Assembly (NCBI GenBank): GCA_900754515.1
Contig: CAAEDD010000158.1
Location: 1 to 9,991 of the forward strand
Length of the DNA: 9,991 nucleotides
DNA from: an uncultured Oscillospiraceae bacterium
Lineage (GTDB): Bacteria; Bacillota; Clostridia; Oscillospirales; Oscillospiraceae
Direction: 5' to 3'
In this document: positions 1 through 5,457 of the stretch, piece after piece
How positions within the stretch are numbered: position 1 is the first letter of the stretch
Layout of the letters: each line of letters starts with the position of its first letter
Program-made: the position numbers and the translations under genes
Notes under the pieces: model-generated
What the model was told of the DNA's origin: nothing
The model's input: only the letters and a program-made list of their open reading frames with translations
Databases searched by the model: none

Positions 1-21
1 AGAGCTTTTTTGACAAGCTGA

Positions 22-52
22 AGGGCGGCCCCGGAATATCCGGAGCCGCCCT
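22..52 (-). terminator. GC-rich hairpin downstream of the PfkB kinase gene
   Basis: The arms at 22-34 and 40-52 pair over 13 positions with a single C/A mismatch (30 with 44) around a five-base AATAT loop. The hairpin begins 19 bases past the kinase stop codon, the usual place for an intrinsic terminator of the minus-strand operon. There is no clean T-tract after it on the minus strand (the following bases are CTTCAGCTTGTC), so termination may be weak or factor-assisted. A T-run at 6-11 points along the plus strand instead and could belong to a neighbour outside the window. Confidence 0.55.
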
Positions 53-70
53 GGGCTCTATAAAATATAT

Positions 71-1003
71 TCAGTCCTTCACTTCAATATCCAGCCCCAG
101 TTCCCTGGGCAGGAAACGTGGACAGACATTCTCCGACAGGGTTATCACCGAGGCGGCCAGCTTTGTGCCTATCTTCATGGACTCCTCTATGGTTTTCCCA
201 TAAGTCAGGCCAATGGCCACGCCGGCACAGTAGGCGTCTCCGGCCCCGGTGGTGTCCCTGACCGGTACCGACTCTGCCGGGCAAATGCCGCAGTTGCCGT
301 GCATGTCCGCATAAACCGAGCCCCGGCCACCCATGGTTACCACCACCGCCGGGATTTTTGCACTCTTCACCTTTTCCCGCAGTTGCTCACACAGCTCTTC
401 CGGGCTGAGCTTTGAGAAGTCGCTGACAAAGAGTATGCCGGCCTCCAGCACATTGCACACAAAGCAGTCGGTAGACTGTAGGAAATCCCGGCGCTGGGAA
501 GCAATTCCCATGTTGGCCACCACGGCGTATACCTTCTTGTTGTACTTTCTGGCAAATTTGAATACCTGCTTTATTATCTCCTTGTCCAGGTCTATCTCTA
601 TAACTATGCTGTCGGCGTCGGCAAAGATCTCATCTCCCCTCTCCTCCAGCAGCCTTGCCAGATAACTGAGGTCAGGGCGCTTGGATATGGAGCCGGCCAG
701 ATCCCCGGTATTGTCAAACACCGCCAGCCACATGCCCATACCGTCGGGCACCTGCTCGACGAAGCGGGTATCCACCTTGTGGTTGTTGAGCTTTTTCAAC
801 ACCGCCTCCCCCTGGTCGTCGTCATCCACCAGACTGACGAAACGGGGCCGCAGTTCCACATTGGCAATGTCCTCCGCCACGTTTCTGCCAACGCCCCCGT
901 GGACAATCTCCACCCGCCCGGCATTCCTCCCGGTTGGTATGTAGTTATCCTCAGGAAATCCCTTCACATCCACAAATACCGCTCCGATAACAACTATAGC
1001 CAT
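71..1003 (-). CDS. PfkB/ribokinase-family carbohydrate or nucleoside kinase
   Basis: This is a cytoplasmic ATP-dependent kinase of the PfkB/ribokinase superfamily, 310 residues, the normal length of the family. The N-terminal substrate-binding signature GGVGRNVAEDIAN is at residues 36-48, and the C-terminal signature DTTGAGDAYCAG is at 250-261 with the catalytic aspartate expected at D256 and the anion-hole glycines at 253-255. The nucleotide-binding strand reads VVTMGGRGS (221-229). The ATG start is supported by AGGAGA about six bases upstream. The gene follows the PH-like membrane protein gene by 36 bases in the same direction, so both probably form one transcript. The GGVGRN form is reminiscent of pseudouridine and nucleoside kinases, but the exact substrate cannot be read from the sequence; ribose, fructose-type sugars or a nucleoside are all possible. 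Family assignment is secure, substrate is not. Confidence 0.93.
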   Translation of the reverse strand: MAIVVIGAVFVDVKGFPEDNYIPTGRNAGRVEIVHGGVGRNVAEDIANVELRPRFVSLVDDDDQGEAVLKKLNNHKVDTRFVEQVPDGMGMWLAVFDNTGDLAGSISKRPDLSYLARLLEERGDEIFADADSIVIEIDLDKEIIKQVFKFARKYNKKVYAVVANMGIASQRRDFLQSTDCFVCNVLEAGILFVSDFSKLSPEELCEQLREKVKSAKIPAVVVTMGGRGSVYADMHGNCGICPAESVPVRDTTGAGDAYCAGVAIGLTYGKTIEESMKIGTKLAASVITLSENVCPRFLPRELGLDIEVKD

Positions 1004-1039
1004 ATCTTTCTCCTCTTTCCGGCTCTTTGCCTTTGTGCT

Positions 1040-1501
1040 CTATCTGAAGTCGAATTTCAGGAGCTTTGCCAGTTCCGGGTGCTGCTCCAGCATATAATTC
1101 TGTGAACTTCTGTCCGCCGGGTACCAATGAAGGCTCTCCCCACGGCTCCCGCTGACCCGGAGCATTGCGGGCCGGCGGAGACGGCGGCTCTTTGTTATGG
1201 CTGTGATGTCCTCCCAGGCTATGGAAAGGCTCATCTCTCCCTTTTGTTTAAGACGTACGCCCTCTCCGTCCATAATTATCATATCCCCAGAACTGCCACC
1301 CTGACCCCGGATCTCCGCAAGGATTGCCAGGCGGCTCAGCACAGCTGTCGCCATGGCGGCCCCAAGGGCAATGAGCAGGCTTTTCCAGCCCCCTCCCATA
1401 CCCAGCCAGAGATAAGATCCATACCAGATAAATGCAATGGATGAAGCGAGGCTCAGCAGCATCCAGTCCGTCAGCAGCCCGCCGTACTGTTTGAATTCCA
1501 C
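1040..1501 (-). CDS. small membrane protein with a PH-like C-terminal domain, function unknown
   Basis: The 153-residue protein has two hydrophobic helices, about residues 12-33 and 39-62, joined by a short glycine-rich turn, followed by a soluble part of about 90 residues. The soluble part alternates short strands (DMIIMDGEGVRLKQ, EMSLSIAWEDITAITKS, PAMLRVSGS) and ends in a helix, a pattern like bacterial PH-domain (YcxB-like or DUF304-like) proteins. I recognise the architecture and not a specific family. The start codon is GTG at 1501, with GGAGG nine bases upstream. It is the first gene of the minus-strand operon and is followed by the PfkB kinase 36 bases later. The role is unknown; the C-terminal domain probably faces the cytoplasm because both termini are on the same side of a two-helix hairpin. 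Confidence 0.78.
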   Translation of the reverse strand: MEFKQYGGLLTDWMLLSLASSIAFIWYGSYLWLGMGGGWKSLLIALGAAMATAVLSRLAILAEIRGQGGSSGDMIIMDGEGVRLKQKGEMSLSIAWEDITAITKSRRLRRPAMLRVSGSRGESLHWYPADRSSQNYMLEQHPELAKLLKFDFR

Positions 1502-1548
1502 TCCACACCGCCTCCAAATCCCGTGGATTGTGCATTTCTGTGAATAAA

Positions 1549-1577
1549 AGAATATAAGTACCGGCGCAGTTTGTCAA
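1549..1577 (-). promoter_or_regulatory. sigma-A-type promoter of the PH-like protein/PfkB operon
   Basis: On the minus strand a perfect -35 TTGACA (1577-1572) is followed after 17 bases by TATTCT (1554-1549, four of six matches to TATAAT). Transcription would begin near 1542, giving a leader of about 40 bases before the GTG start at 1501. It lies immediately left of the galM promoter, so the two operons diverge from one short control region. Confidence 0.7.
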
Positions 1578-1588
1578 TATTAAAGCTG

Positions 1589-1616
1589 TTGACTGTGTTT
1601 TAAAATGTGATAGAAT
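1589..1616 (+). promoter_or_regulatory. sigma-A-type promoter of galM-glnN
   Basis: TTGACT (1589-1594) and TAGAAT (1611-1616) are separated by 16 bases, and the -10 is preceded by TG plus one base, an extended -10 element. Transcription would start near 1623, leaving a short leader of about 24 bases that contains the GGAGGT ribosome binding site at 1634-1639. The -35 elements of this and the divergent promoter are only about 11 bases apart, so one regulator could govern both. Confidence 0.7.
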
Positions 1617-1646
1617 TCATAATGAAAAAGTATGGAGGTGCCCTAT

Positions 1647-2669
1647 ATGGCAGCAGTGATACGCAGCTTCGGACAGACGGCACAGGGACAGCCCGTAAAG
1701 GCCTACAGCCTTGAAAACAGGAATGGCACTCAGGCGGTGTTCATTGATTACGGTGCCGCTCTCCAGTCTCTTCGCTTCAAAAACCGCCGGGGCACTCTTA
1801 CTGATGTAGTGCTGGGCTTCGACAGCGTTGAGGGCTACGAGAATCAGGACGCTTACATAGGTGCCACAGTTGGCCGCATGGCAAACCGCATAGGAGATGC
1901 CGTCTTTTCATTGGGCGGTCGGGAATACCGTCTCTTTCCCAACAATGGCAAAAACCATCTGCACGGAGGCAAAAAGGGATTTGACAAATATGTCTGGCAA
2001 GCCGAATCCGGGGAAAATTTCGTCCGTTTCTCCCGCCTGTCTCCCGACGGTGAGGAGGGCTATCCTGGAAACCTTCAGATTTCCGTCACCTACAGTCTCA
2101 CCGATAGCGACGAACTGCACATAGCCTATGAGGCCCTGTGTGATACCGACACTATAGTCAGCCTCACCAACCACAGCTACTTTAATCTGAACGGCGGCGG
2201 AAGCGTTCTTGATCAGCAGCTTATGATAAACGCCCAGCGCTGCCTGGAACTGGGGCCGGGCCTTATCCCTACAGGCCGCAGCTTTCCGGTAGATGACGGG
2301 CCCTTTGACTTCAGAACGTCAAAGCCCATTGGCCGGGACATTGAAGCTGATGACCCCCAGCTCAAGCTGGGCGGCGGCTATGACCACAACTTCATTCTGT
2401 CTGGCCCCCTGGCTGCCATAGCGTACAGCGAGAACACAGGCATCGAGCTATACTGCTATACCCAGCTTCCCGGAATGCAGTTCTATACCGCAAACTTTCT
2501 TGGGGAGTTTACCGGTAAGGGTGCTCAGAAGATGGGGCCGCGTCAGGCCTTCTGCCTGGAGACCCAGCTTTTTCCCGATGCCATGGCCCGTTACGGTTTT
2601 CCCTCCCCTGTTCTCCACGCCGGAGAAAAGCTCTCCCACGAGACTATATATAAACTCTCCCTTAAATGA
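1647..2669 (+). CDS. galM: aldose 1-epimerase (mutarotase)
   Basis: Aldose 1-epimerase interconverts alpha and beta anomers of galactose, glucose and related sugars, feeding the Leloir pathway in the cytoplasm. The protein is 340 residues, normal for the family. Key motifs, numbered from MAAVIRS, are GRMANRI (76-82), HLHGG (104-108) with the substrate-binding histidine, TNHSYFNL (174-181) with the catalytic-acid histidine at 176, GGYDHNF (243-249), and CLETQ (303-307) with the catalytic-base glutamate at 305. A start five codons upstream (1632) is possible in frame, but GGAGGT at 1634-1639 lies seven bases before 1647, so the later ATG is the real one. No other sugar-utilisation gene is adjacent. 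The stop codon overlaps the ribosome binding region of glnN, so the two are probably one transcript. All catalytic residues are present. Confidence 0.95.
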   Translation: MAAVIRSFGQTAQGQPVKAYSLENRNGTQAVFIDYGAALQSLRFKNRRGTLTDVVLGFDSVEGYENQDAYIGATVGRMANRIGDAVFSLGGREYRLFPNNGKNHLHGGKKGFDKYVWQAESGENFVRFSRLSPDGEEGYPGNLQISVTYSLTDSDELHIAYEALCDTDTIVSLTNHSYFNLNGGGSVLDQQLMINAQRCLELGPGLIPTGRSFPVDDGPFDFRTSKPIGRDIEADDPQLKLGGGYDHNFILSGPLAAIAYSENTGIELYCYTQLPGMQFYTANFLGEFTGKGAQKMGPRQAFCLETQLFPDAMARYGFPSPVLHAGEKLSHETIYKLSLK

Positions 2670-2677
2670 GGTACAAA

Positions 2678-4777
2678 ATGGAAAATATGAATGTAACTGA
2701 TTTTTTTGGCTGCGACGTATTCAACGACTCGGTAATGAGGGCCCGCCTGCCCAAGGACGTGTTCAAGCAGGTGCAGCGCTCCATGAACGAGGGTAAGCGG
2801 CTGGACAGCGCCGCAGCCACCGTGGTGGCCAATGCCATGAAGGACTGGGCCATAGAAAAGGGCGCAACCCATTTCACCCACTGGTTTCAGCCCATGACCG
2901 GCATCACCGCCGAGAAGCACGACAGCTTCATCTCCCCTGTGGACGGCGGCCGTGTCATCATGGAGTTTTCTGGCAAGGAGCTCATTCAGGGCGAGCCGGA
3001 TGCCAGTTCTTTCCCCTCCGGCGGCCTGAGAGCCACTTTTGAAGCCAGGGGCTACACCGTGTGGGACCCCGCTTCCTATGCCTTTATAAAGGAGCACGTG
3101 CTCTGCATCCCCACCGCTTTCTGTTCCTACGGCGGCGAGGCTCTGGATAAGAAGACCCCCCTGCTGCGTTCCATGGAGGCGCTTAACCGTCAATGTCTGC
3201 GTGTACTGAAGCTCTTCGGCAACACCGAGGTCAGCTCTGTCAAGACCACCGTCGGCCCGGAGCAGGAGTATTTTCTAATCGATAAATCCGTATATGAAAA
3301 ACGCCGTGACCTGGTATATACCGGCCGTACCCTCTTCGGGGCAAAGCCCCCCCAAGGTCAGGAGCTGGACGACCACTATTTCGGTACCATCAAACCCAGA
3401 GTGGCCGCCTTCATGAAGGCCCTGGACGAGGAGCTGTGGCGGCTTGGGGTCATGGCCAAGACCGAGCACAACGAGGCTGCCCCCTCCCAGCATGAGCTGG
3501 CCCCGGTGTTCACCACCGCCAATATAGCCGCCGATCATAACCAGCTCACCATGGAGCTGATGCAGAAAATAGCCCGTCGCTTCGACATGGTTTGCCTGCT
3601 CCACGAAAAACCCTTTGCCGGAGTCAACGGCAGCGGCAAGCATAACAACTGGTCCATTGTCACCAATACCGGCGCAAACCTGCTGGAGCCCGGCGAAACT
3701 CCTTATGAAAACGCCCAGTTCCTGCTCTTCCTCTGCGCCGTCATACAGGCCGTTGATGACTATCAGGATATGCTGCGCCTGTCTGTAGCCTCCGCCGGCA
3801 ATGACCACCGCTTGGGCGGTCACGAAGCTCCTCCTGCCGTAGTGAGCATTTTTCTCGGCGAGGAGCTGGAGGGCATACTTCAGGCCATAGAACTGGATGA
3901 GCCCTACGGAAGTAAGGAGAAGGAGCTCATCAAGGTAGGGGTCCATGTGCTGCCAAAGTTCCCAAAGGACACTACCGACCGTAACCGCACTTCCCCCTTT
4001 GCCTTCACCGGCAACAAGTTTGAGTTCAGAATGCTGGGCTCCTCCGCCTCGATTTCAGGAGCAAACGTAGTGCTCAATACTGCCGTGGCTGAATCCCTGC
4101 GCCAATATGCCGACGTACTGGAGCAGGCGGAAGACTTTGAATCTGCCCTCCATGACCTTATCCGGGATGCAATAAGCCGCCATAAACGCATCATTTTCAA
4201 CGGCAACGGCTATGACGAGTCTTGGCTCAAAGAGGCGGAACGCCGTGGCCTCTCCAATCTGGTGAGCACTCCCGACTGTGTGCCCTGCTATCTGGATGAA
4301 AAGAATGTAGAGCTCTTCACCCGCCACCGGGTCTATACTCCGGTGGAGCTGAGAGCCAGATATGAGATAAAGCTGAGCAGCTACTGCAAAGTGCTGCACA
4401 TCGAGGCCATGACCATGCTGGACATGGCACAGCGGGACATACTCCCCGCCGTCAGCGCCTACGCCCGGAGCCTGGCCGAGGCCGCTCTGGCAAAACGCAG
4501 CCTCAGCGACACCATGGACGTGAGCTTTGAGACCGGTCTTGCCACCAAAATAAGCCGCCTCACCGCTGAGCTCAACTCCCGCACCGCCCAGCTCAGCACT
4601 GCCGTTACCAAGGCCGAAGGCATCCAGTGCAGTCTTGACCGGGCAAAGTTCTACCGCAGCGAGGTCTTTGAGGGTATGAATCGCCTGAGACAGACCGCTG
4701 ACGAGCTGGAGACCCTCTGCTCCTCGGAGTACTGGCCCTATCCCAGCTACGGCGACCTGCTCTTCAGCATAAAGTAA
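2678..4777 (+). CDS. glnN: glutamine synthetase type III
   Basis: Type III glutamine synthetase makes glutamine from glutamate, ammonia and ATP in the cytoplasm and is the large (about 700-residue, dodecameric) form found in Bacteroidetes, Clostridia and cyanobacteria. This protein is 699 residues. Numbered from MENMN, the diagnostic N-terminal block NVTDFFG is near residue 5. The active-site blocks follow as GPEQEYFLID (193-202), KTEHNEAAPSQHE (261-273), NGSGKHNNWSI (317-327) and NRTSPFAFTGNKFEFR (436-451). The C-terminal third is the helical extension specific to type III. The start at 2678 follows GAGGT (2668-2672) by five bases; ATGs at 2666 and 2687 are also in frame, the first overlapping the galM stop as ATGA. 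No separate promoter is evident, so expression should follow galM. A strong bidirectional hairpin ends the unit at 4791-4838. Confidence 0.97.
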   Translation: MENMNVTDFFGCDVFNDSVMRARLPKDVFKQVQRSMNEGKRLDSAAATVVANAMKDWAIEKGATHFTHWFQPMTGITAEKHDSFISPVDGGRVIMEFSGKELIQGEPDASSFPSGGLRATFEARGYTVWDPASYAFIKEHVLCIPTAFCSYGGEALDKKTPLLRSMEALNRQCLRVLKLFGNTEVSSVKTTVGPEQEYFLIDKSVYEKRRDLVYTGRTLFGAKPPQGQELDDHYFGTIKPRVAAFMKALDEELWRLGVMAKTEHNEAAPSQHELAPVFTTANIAADHNQLTMELMQKIARRFDMVCLLHEKPFAGVNGSGKHNNWSIVTNTGANLLEPGETPYENAQFLLFLCAVIQAVDDYQDMLRLSVASAGNDHRLGGHEAPPAVVSIFLGEELEGILQAIELDEPYGSKEKELIKVGVHVLPKFPKDTTDRNRTSPFAFTGNKFEFRMLGSSASISGANVVLNTAVAESLRQYADVLEQAEDFESALHDLIRDAISRHKRIIFNGNGYDESWLKEAERRGLSNLVSTPDCVPCYLDEKNVELFTRHRVYTPVELRARYEIKLSSYCKVLHIEAMTMLDMAQRDILPAVSAYARSLAEAALAKRSLSDTMDVSFETGLATKISRLTAELNSRTAQLSTAVTKAEGIQCSLDRAKFYRSEVFEGMNRLRQTADELETLCSSEYWPYPSYGDLLFSIK

Positions 4778-4782
4778 TAATT

Positions 4783-4850
4783 ACTAATAAGGTATAGTTA
4801 AACCGCAGCGGCAGAAGCCGCTGCGGTTTGATTGTACCATGGTTATTAGT
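4783..4850. terminator. long imperfect palindrome, bidirectional terminator and repeat copy 1
   Basis: The core arms AAACCGCAGCGGC (4800-4812) and GCCGCTGCGGTTT (4817-4829) are perfectly complementary around the loop AGAA. Pairing continues outward for nine more positions (4791-4799 with 4830-4838, three of them G-U). After a four-base bulge ATGG it continues again with ACTAATAA (4783-4790) against TTATTAGT (4843-4850). It lies between the convergent glnN and 52-residue protein genes, so it can end transcription from both sides, with A-rich left and T-rich right ends of the core. A nearly identical core recurs at 5416-5445. Confidence 0.75.
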
Positions 4851-4855
4851 TTTTC

Positions 4856-5014
4856 CTATAAGGAGCTTTCATTTTCCGGGCATGTAAACGGCTCCCTTCT
4901 TTCCGCCTCACTAATATACATTTCTTCACAGTTTCTCTGGGCTTCGATAAGTATCTTTAATGCATCCTCAGCTGCATTTACCATTTGCTTATACATCTTT
5001 TCATAGTCCGGCAT
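4856..5014 (-). CDS. 52-residue conserved-looking small protein, function unknown
   Basis: The reading frame is open to 5104, but GGGAGGTG (read on the minus strand at 5028-5021) lies six bases before the ATG at 5014, which fixes a 52-residue product beginning MPDYEKMYKQMVN. The first two thirds are predicted to be one or two amphipathic helices (DYEKMYKQMVNAAEDALKI, IEAQRNCEEMYIS), followed by a charged tail with a single late cysteine. There is no signal peptide or membrane segment, so it should be cytoplasmic. From memory, similar small MDYxKMY-type proteins occur in clostridial genomes and prophages near XRE regulators, but I cannot verify this. Its promoter is a perfect consensus, and a divergent XRE regulator lies next to it. 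Antitoxin-like partner, regulator ligand or phage accessory protein are all possible; none is shown. Confidence 0.72.
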   Translation of the reverse strand: MPDYEKMYKQMVNAAEDALKILIEAQRNCEEMYISEAERREPFTCPENESSL

Positions 5015-5054
5015 GACAAGCACCTCCCTATAAACTTTCTGATAAAGCAGTTTG

Positions 5055-5079
5055 TAATTATGTGATATTAACATAATTA
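5055..5079. promoter_or_regulatory. candidate operator A, 25-base palindrome
   Basis: TAATTATGT (5055-5063) and ACATAATTA (5071-5079) are perfect inverted copies separated by the seven bases GATATTA. The palindrome overlaps the inner edge of the -10 element and the predicted start site of the minus-strand promoter, a position typical for repression. The XRE protein encoded 60 bases away is the natural candidate to bind it; this is inference. Confidence 0.5.
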
Positions 5080-5104
5080 TATTCATAAAATATGGTATTG
5101 TCAA
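5076..5104 (-). promoter_or_regulatory. perfect-consensus sigma-A promoter of the 52-residue protein gene
   Basis: Read on the minus strand, TTGACA (5104-5099) and TATAAT (5081-5076) are both exact consensus hexamers with the ideal 17-base spacer (5098-5082). Transcription should start near 5069, giving a leader of about 55 bases before the ATG at 5014. Such a promoter would be very strong if unregulated. Its -35 lies within palindrome B and its -10 overlaps palindrome A, which suggests it is normally held off. Confidence 0.85.
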
Positions 5105-5127
5105 ATAAAATATTTGTTATTACCATA
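5091..5127. promoter_or_regulatory. candidate operator B, 37-base interrupted palindrome
   Basis: Outer arms TATGGTA (5091-5097) and TACCATA (5121-5127) and inner arms CAAAT (5102-5106) and ATTTG (5112-5116) share one centre at 5109. The element covers the -35 of the minus-strand promoter. It also covers candidate plus-strand promoter elements for the XRE gene: TTAACA (5068-5073), 17 bases, TATGGT (5091-5096), or alternatively TTGTCA (5098-5103), 17 bases, TACCAT (5121-5126). A protein bound here could control both directions. Confidence 0.5.
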
Positions 5128-5141
5128 AAGGGCTGCAAAAT

Positions 5142-5396
5142 TTGAAGATATACGGATATAACGGGCAAAAGAATATTTGCGGTGAGAAATTGCGTCAGCT
5201 GCGCCTTATGCGGCGGCTGTCTCAGGCTGCACTTGCTGCTAAAATGCAGACTGAAGGTGTGCCTATGGAGCAGGACATCATCAGCAGGATAGAATCCGGA
5301 GAACGGCTTGTCACCGACTATGAGGCCTATACCTTTGCCAAATTATTGGGCGTTAGTCTTGACGAGTTGGTAGGCACTACAGATTTTGAAAAGTGA
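5142..5396 (+). CDS. XRE-family helix-turn-helix transcriptional regulator
   Basis: The 84-residue protein is essentially one Cro/C1-type helix-turn-helix domain. After a short lead (MKIYGYNGQKNICG) comes helix 1 (EKLRQLRLMRR), the LSQAALAAKM helix and the recognition region around QDIISRIESGER (44-55), then the closing helices YEAYTFAKLLGVSLDELVG. The start is TTG at 5142, the first usable start codon, with AAAGGG (5127-5132) nine bases upstream. It is transcribed away from the 52-residue protein gene, with two palindromes and the promoters of both in the 112 to 127 bases between them. That arrangement suggests it controls its neighbour and itself. It lacks any sensor or peptidase domain, so any signal would have to act through dimerisation or a partner protein. 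The gene ends 20 bases before the second palindromic hairpin. Confidence 0.88.
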   Translation: MKIYGYNGQKNICGEKLRQLRLMRRLSQAALAAKMQTEGVPMEQDIISRIESGERLVTDYEAYTFAKLLGVSLDELVGTTDFEK

Positions 5397-5412
5397 GTCA
5401 ATATTGAACAAT

Positions 5413-5448
5413 GTCAAACCGCAGCGGCTTCTGCCGCTGCGGTTTGAC
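5413..5448. terminator. palindromic hairpin, bidirectional terminator and repeat copy 2
   Basis: AAACCGCAGCGGC (5416-5428) and GCCGCTGCGGTTT (5433-5445) pair perfectly around the loop TTCT, with three further pairs (5413-5415 with 5446-5448). It sits between the convergent XRE gene and the large membrane protein gene, so it can terminate both. The stem is identical to that at 4800-4829, and the loop is the reverse complement of that copy's loop. The right flank, GACTGTACCATG, also matches copy 1 with one difference. Confidence 0.75.
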
Positions 5449-5457
5449 TGTACCATG

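Noticed and set aside
1632..1646. Upstream in-frame ATG for galM
   Set aside because: The GGAGGT ribosome binding site begins within this codon's neighbourhood at 1634, so the ATG at 1647 is correctly spaced and the earlier one is not.
2591..3946. Minus-strand open frames of 200 and 223 codons opposite galM and glnN
   Set aside because: They are Gly/Val/His-rich antisense shadows of the well-conserved glutamine synthetase frame and lack ribosome binding sites or domains.
4856..5104. 82-residue version of the small minus-strand protein
   Set aside because: The extra 30 N-terminal codons run through the perfect promoter's -10 and the predicted start site, and the ribosome binding site serves the ATG at 5014.
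4856..5396. Classical type II toxin-antitoxin operon
   Set aside because: The two genes are divergent instead of co-directional and overlapping, and the small protein resembles no toxin family that I can recognise; the idea is left open only as a test in the findings.
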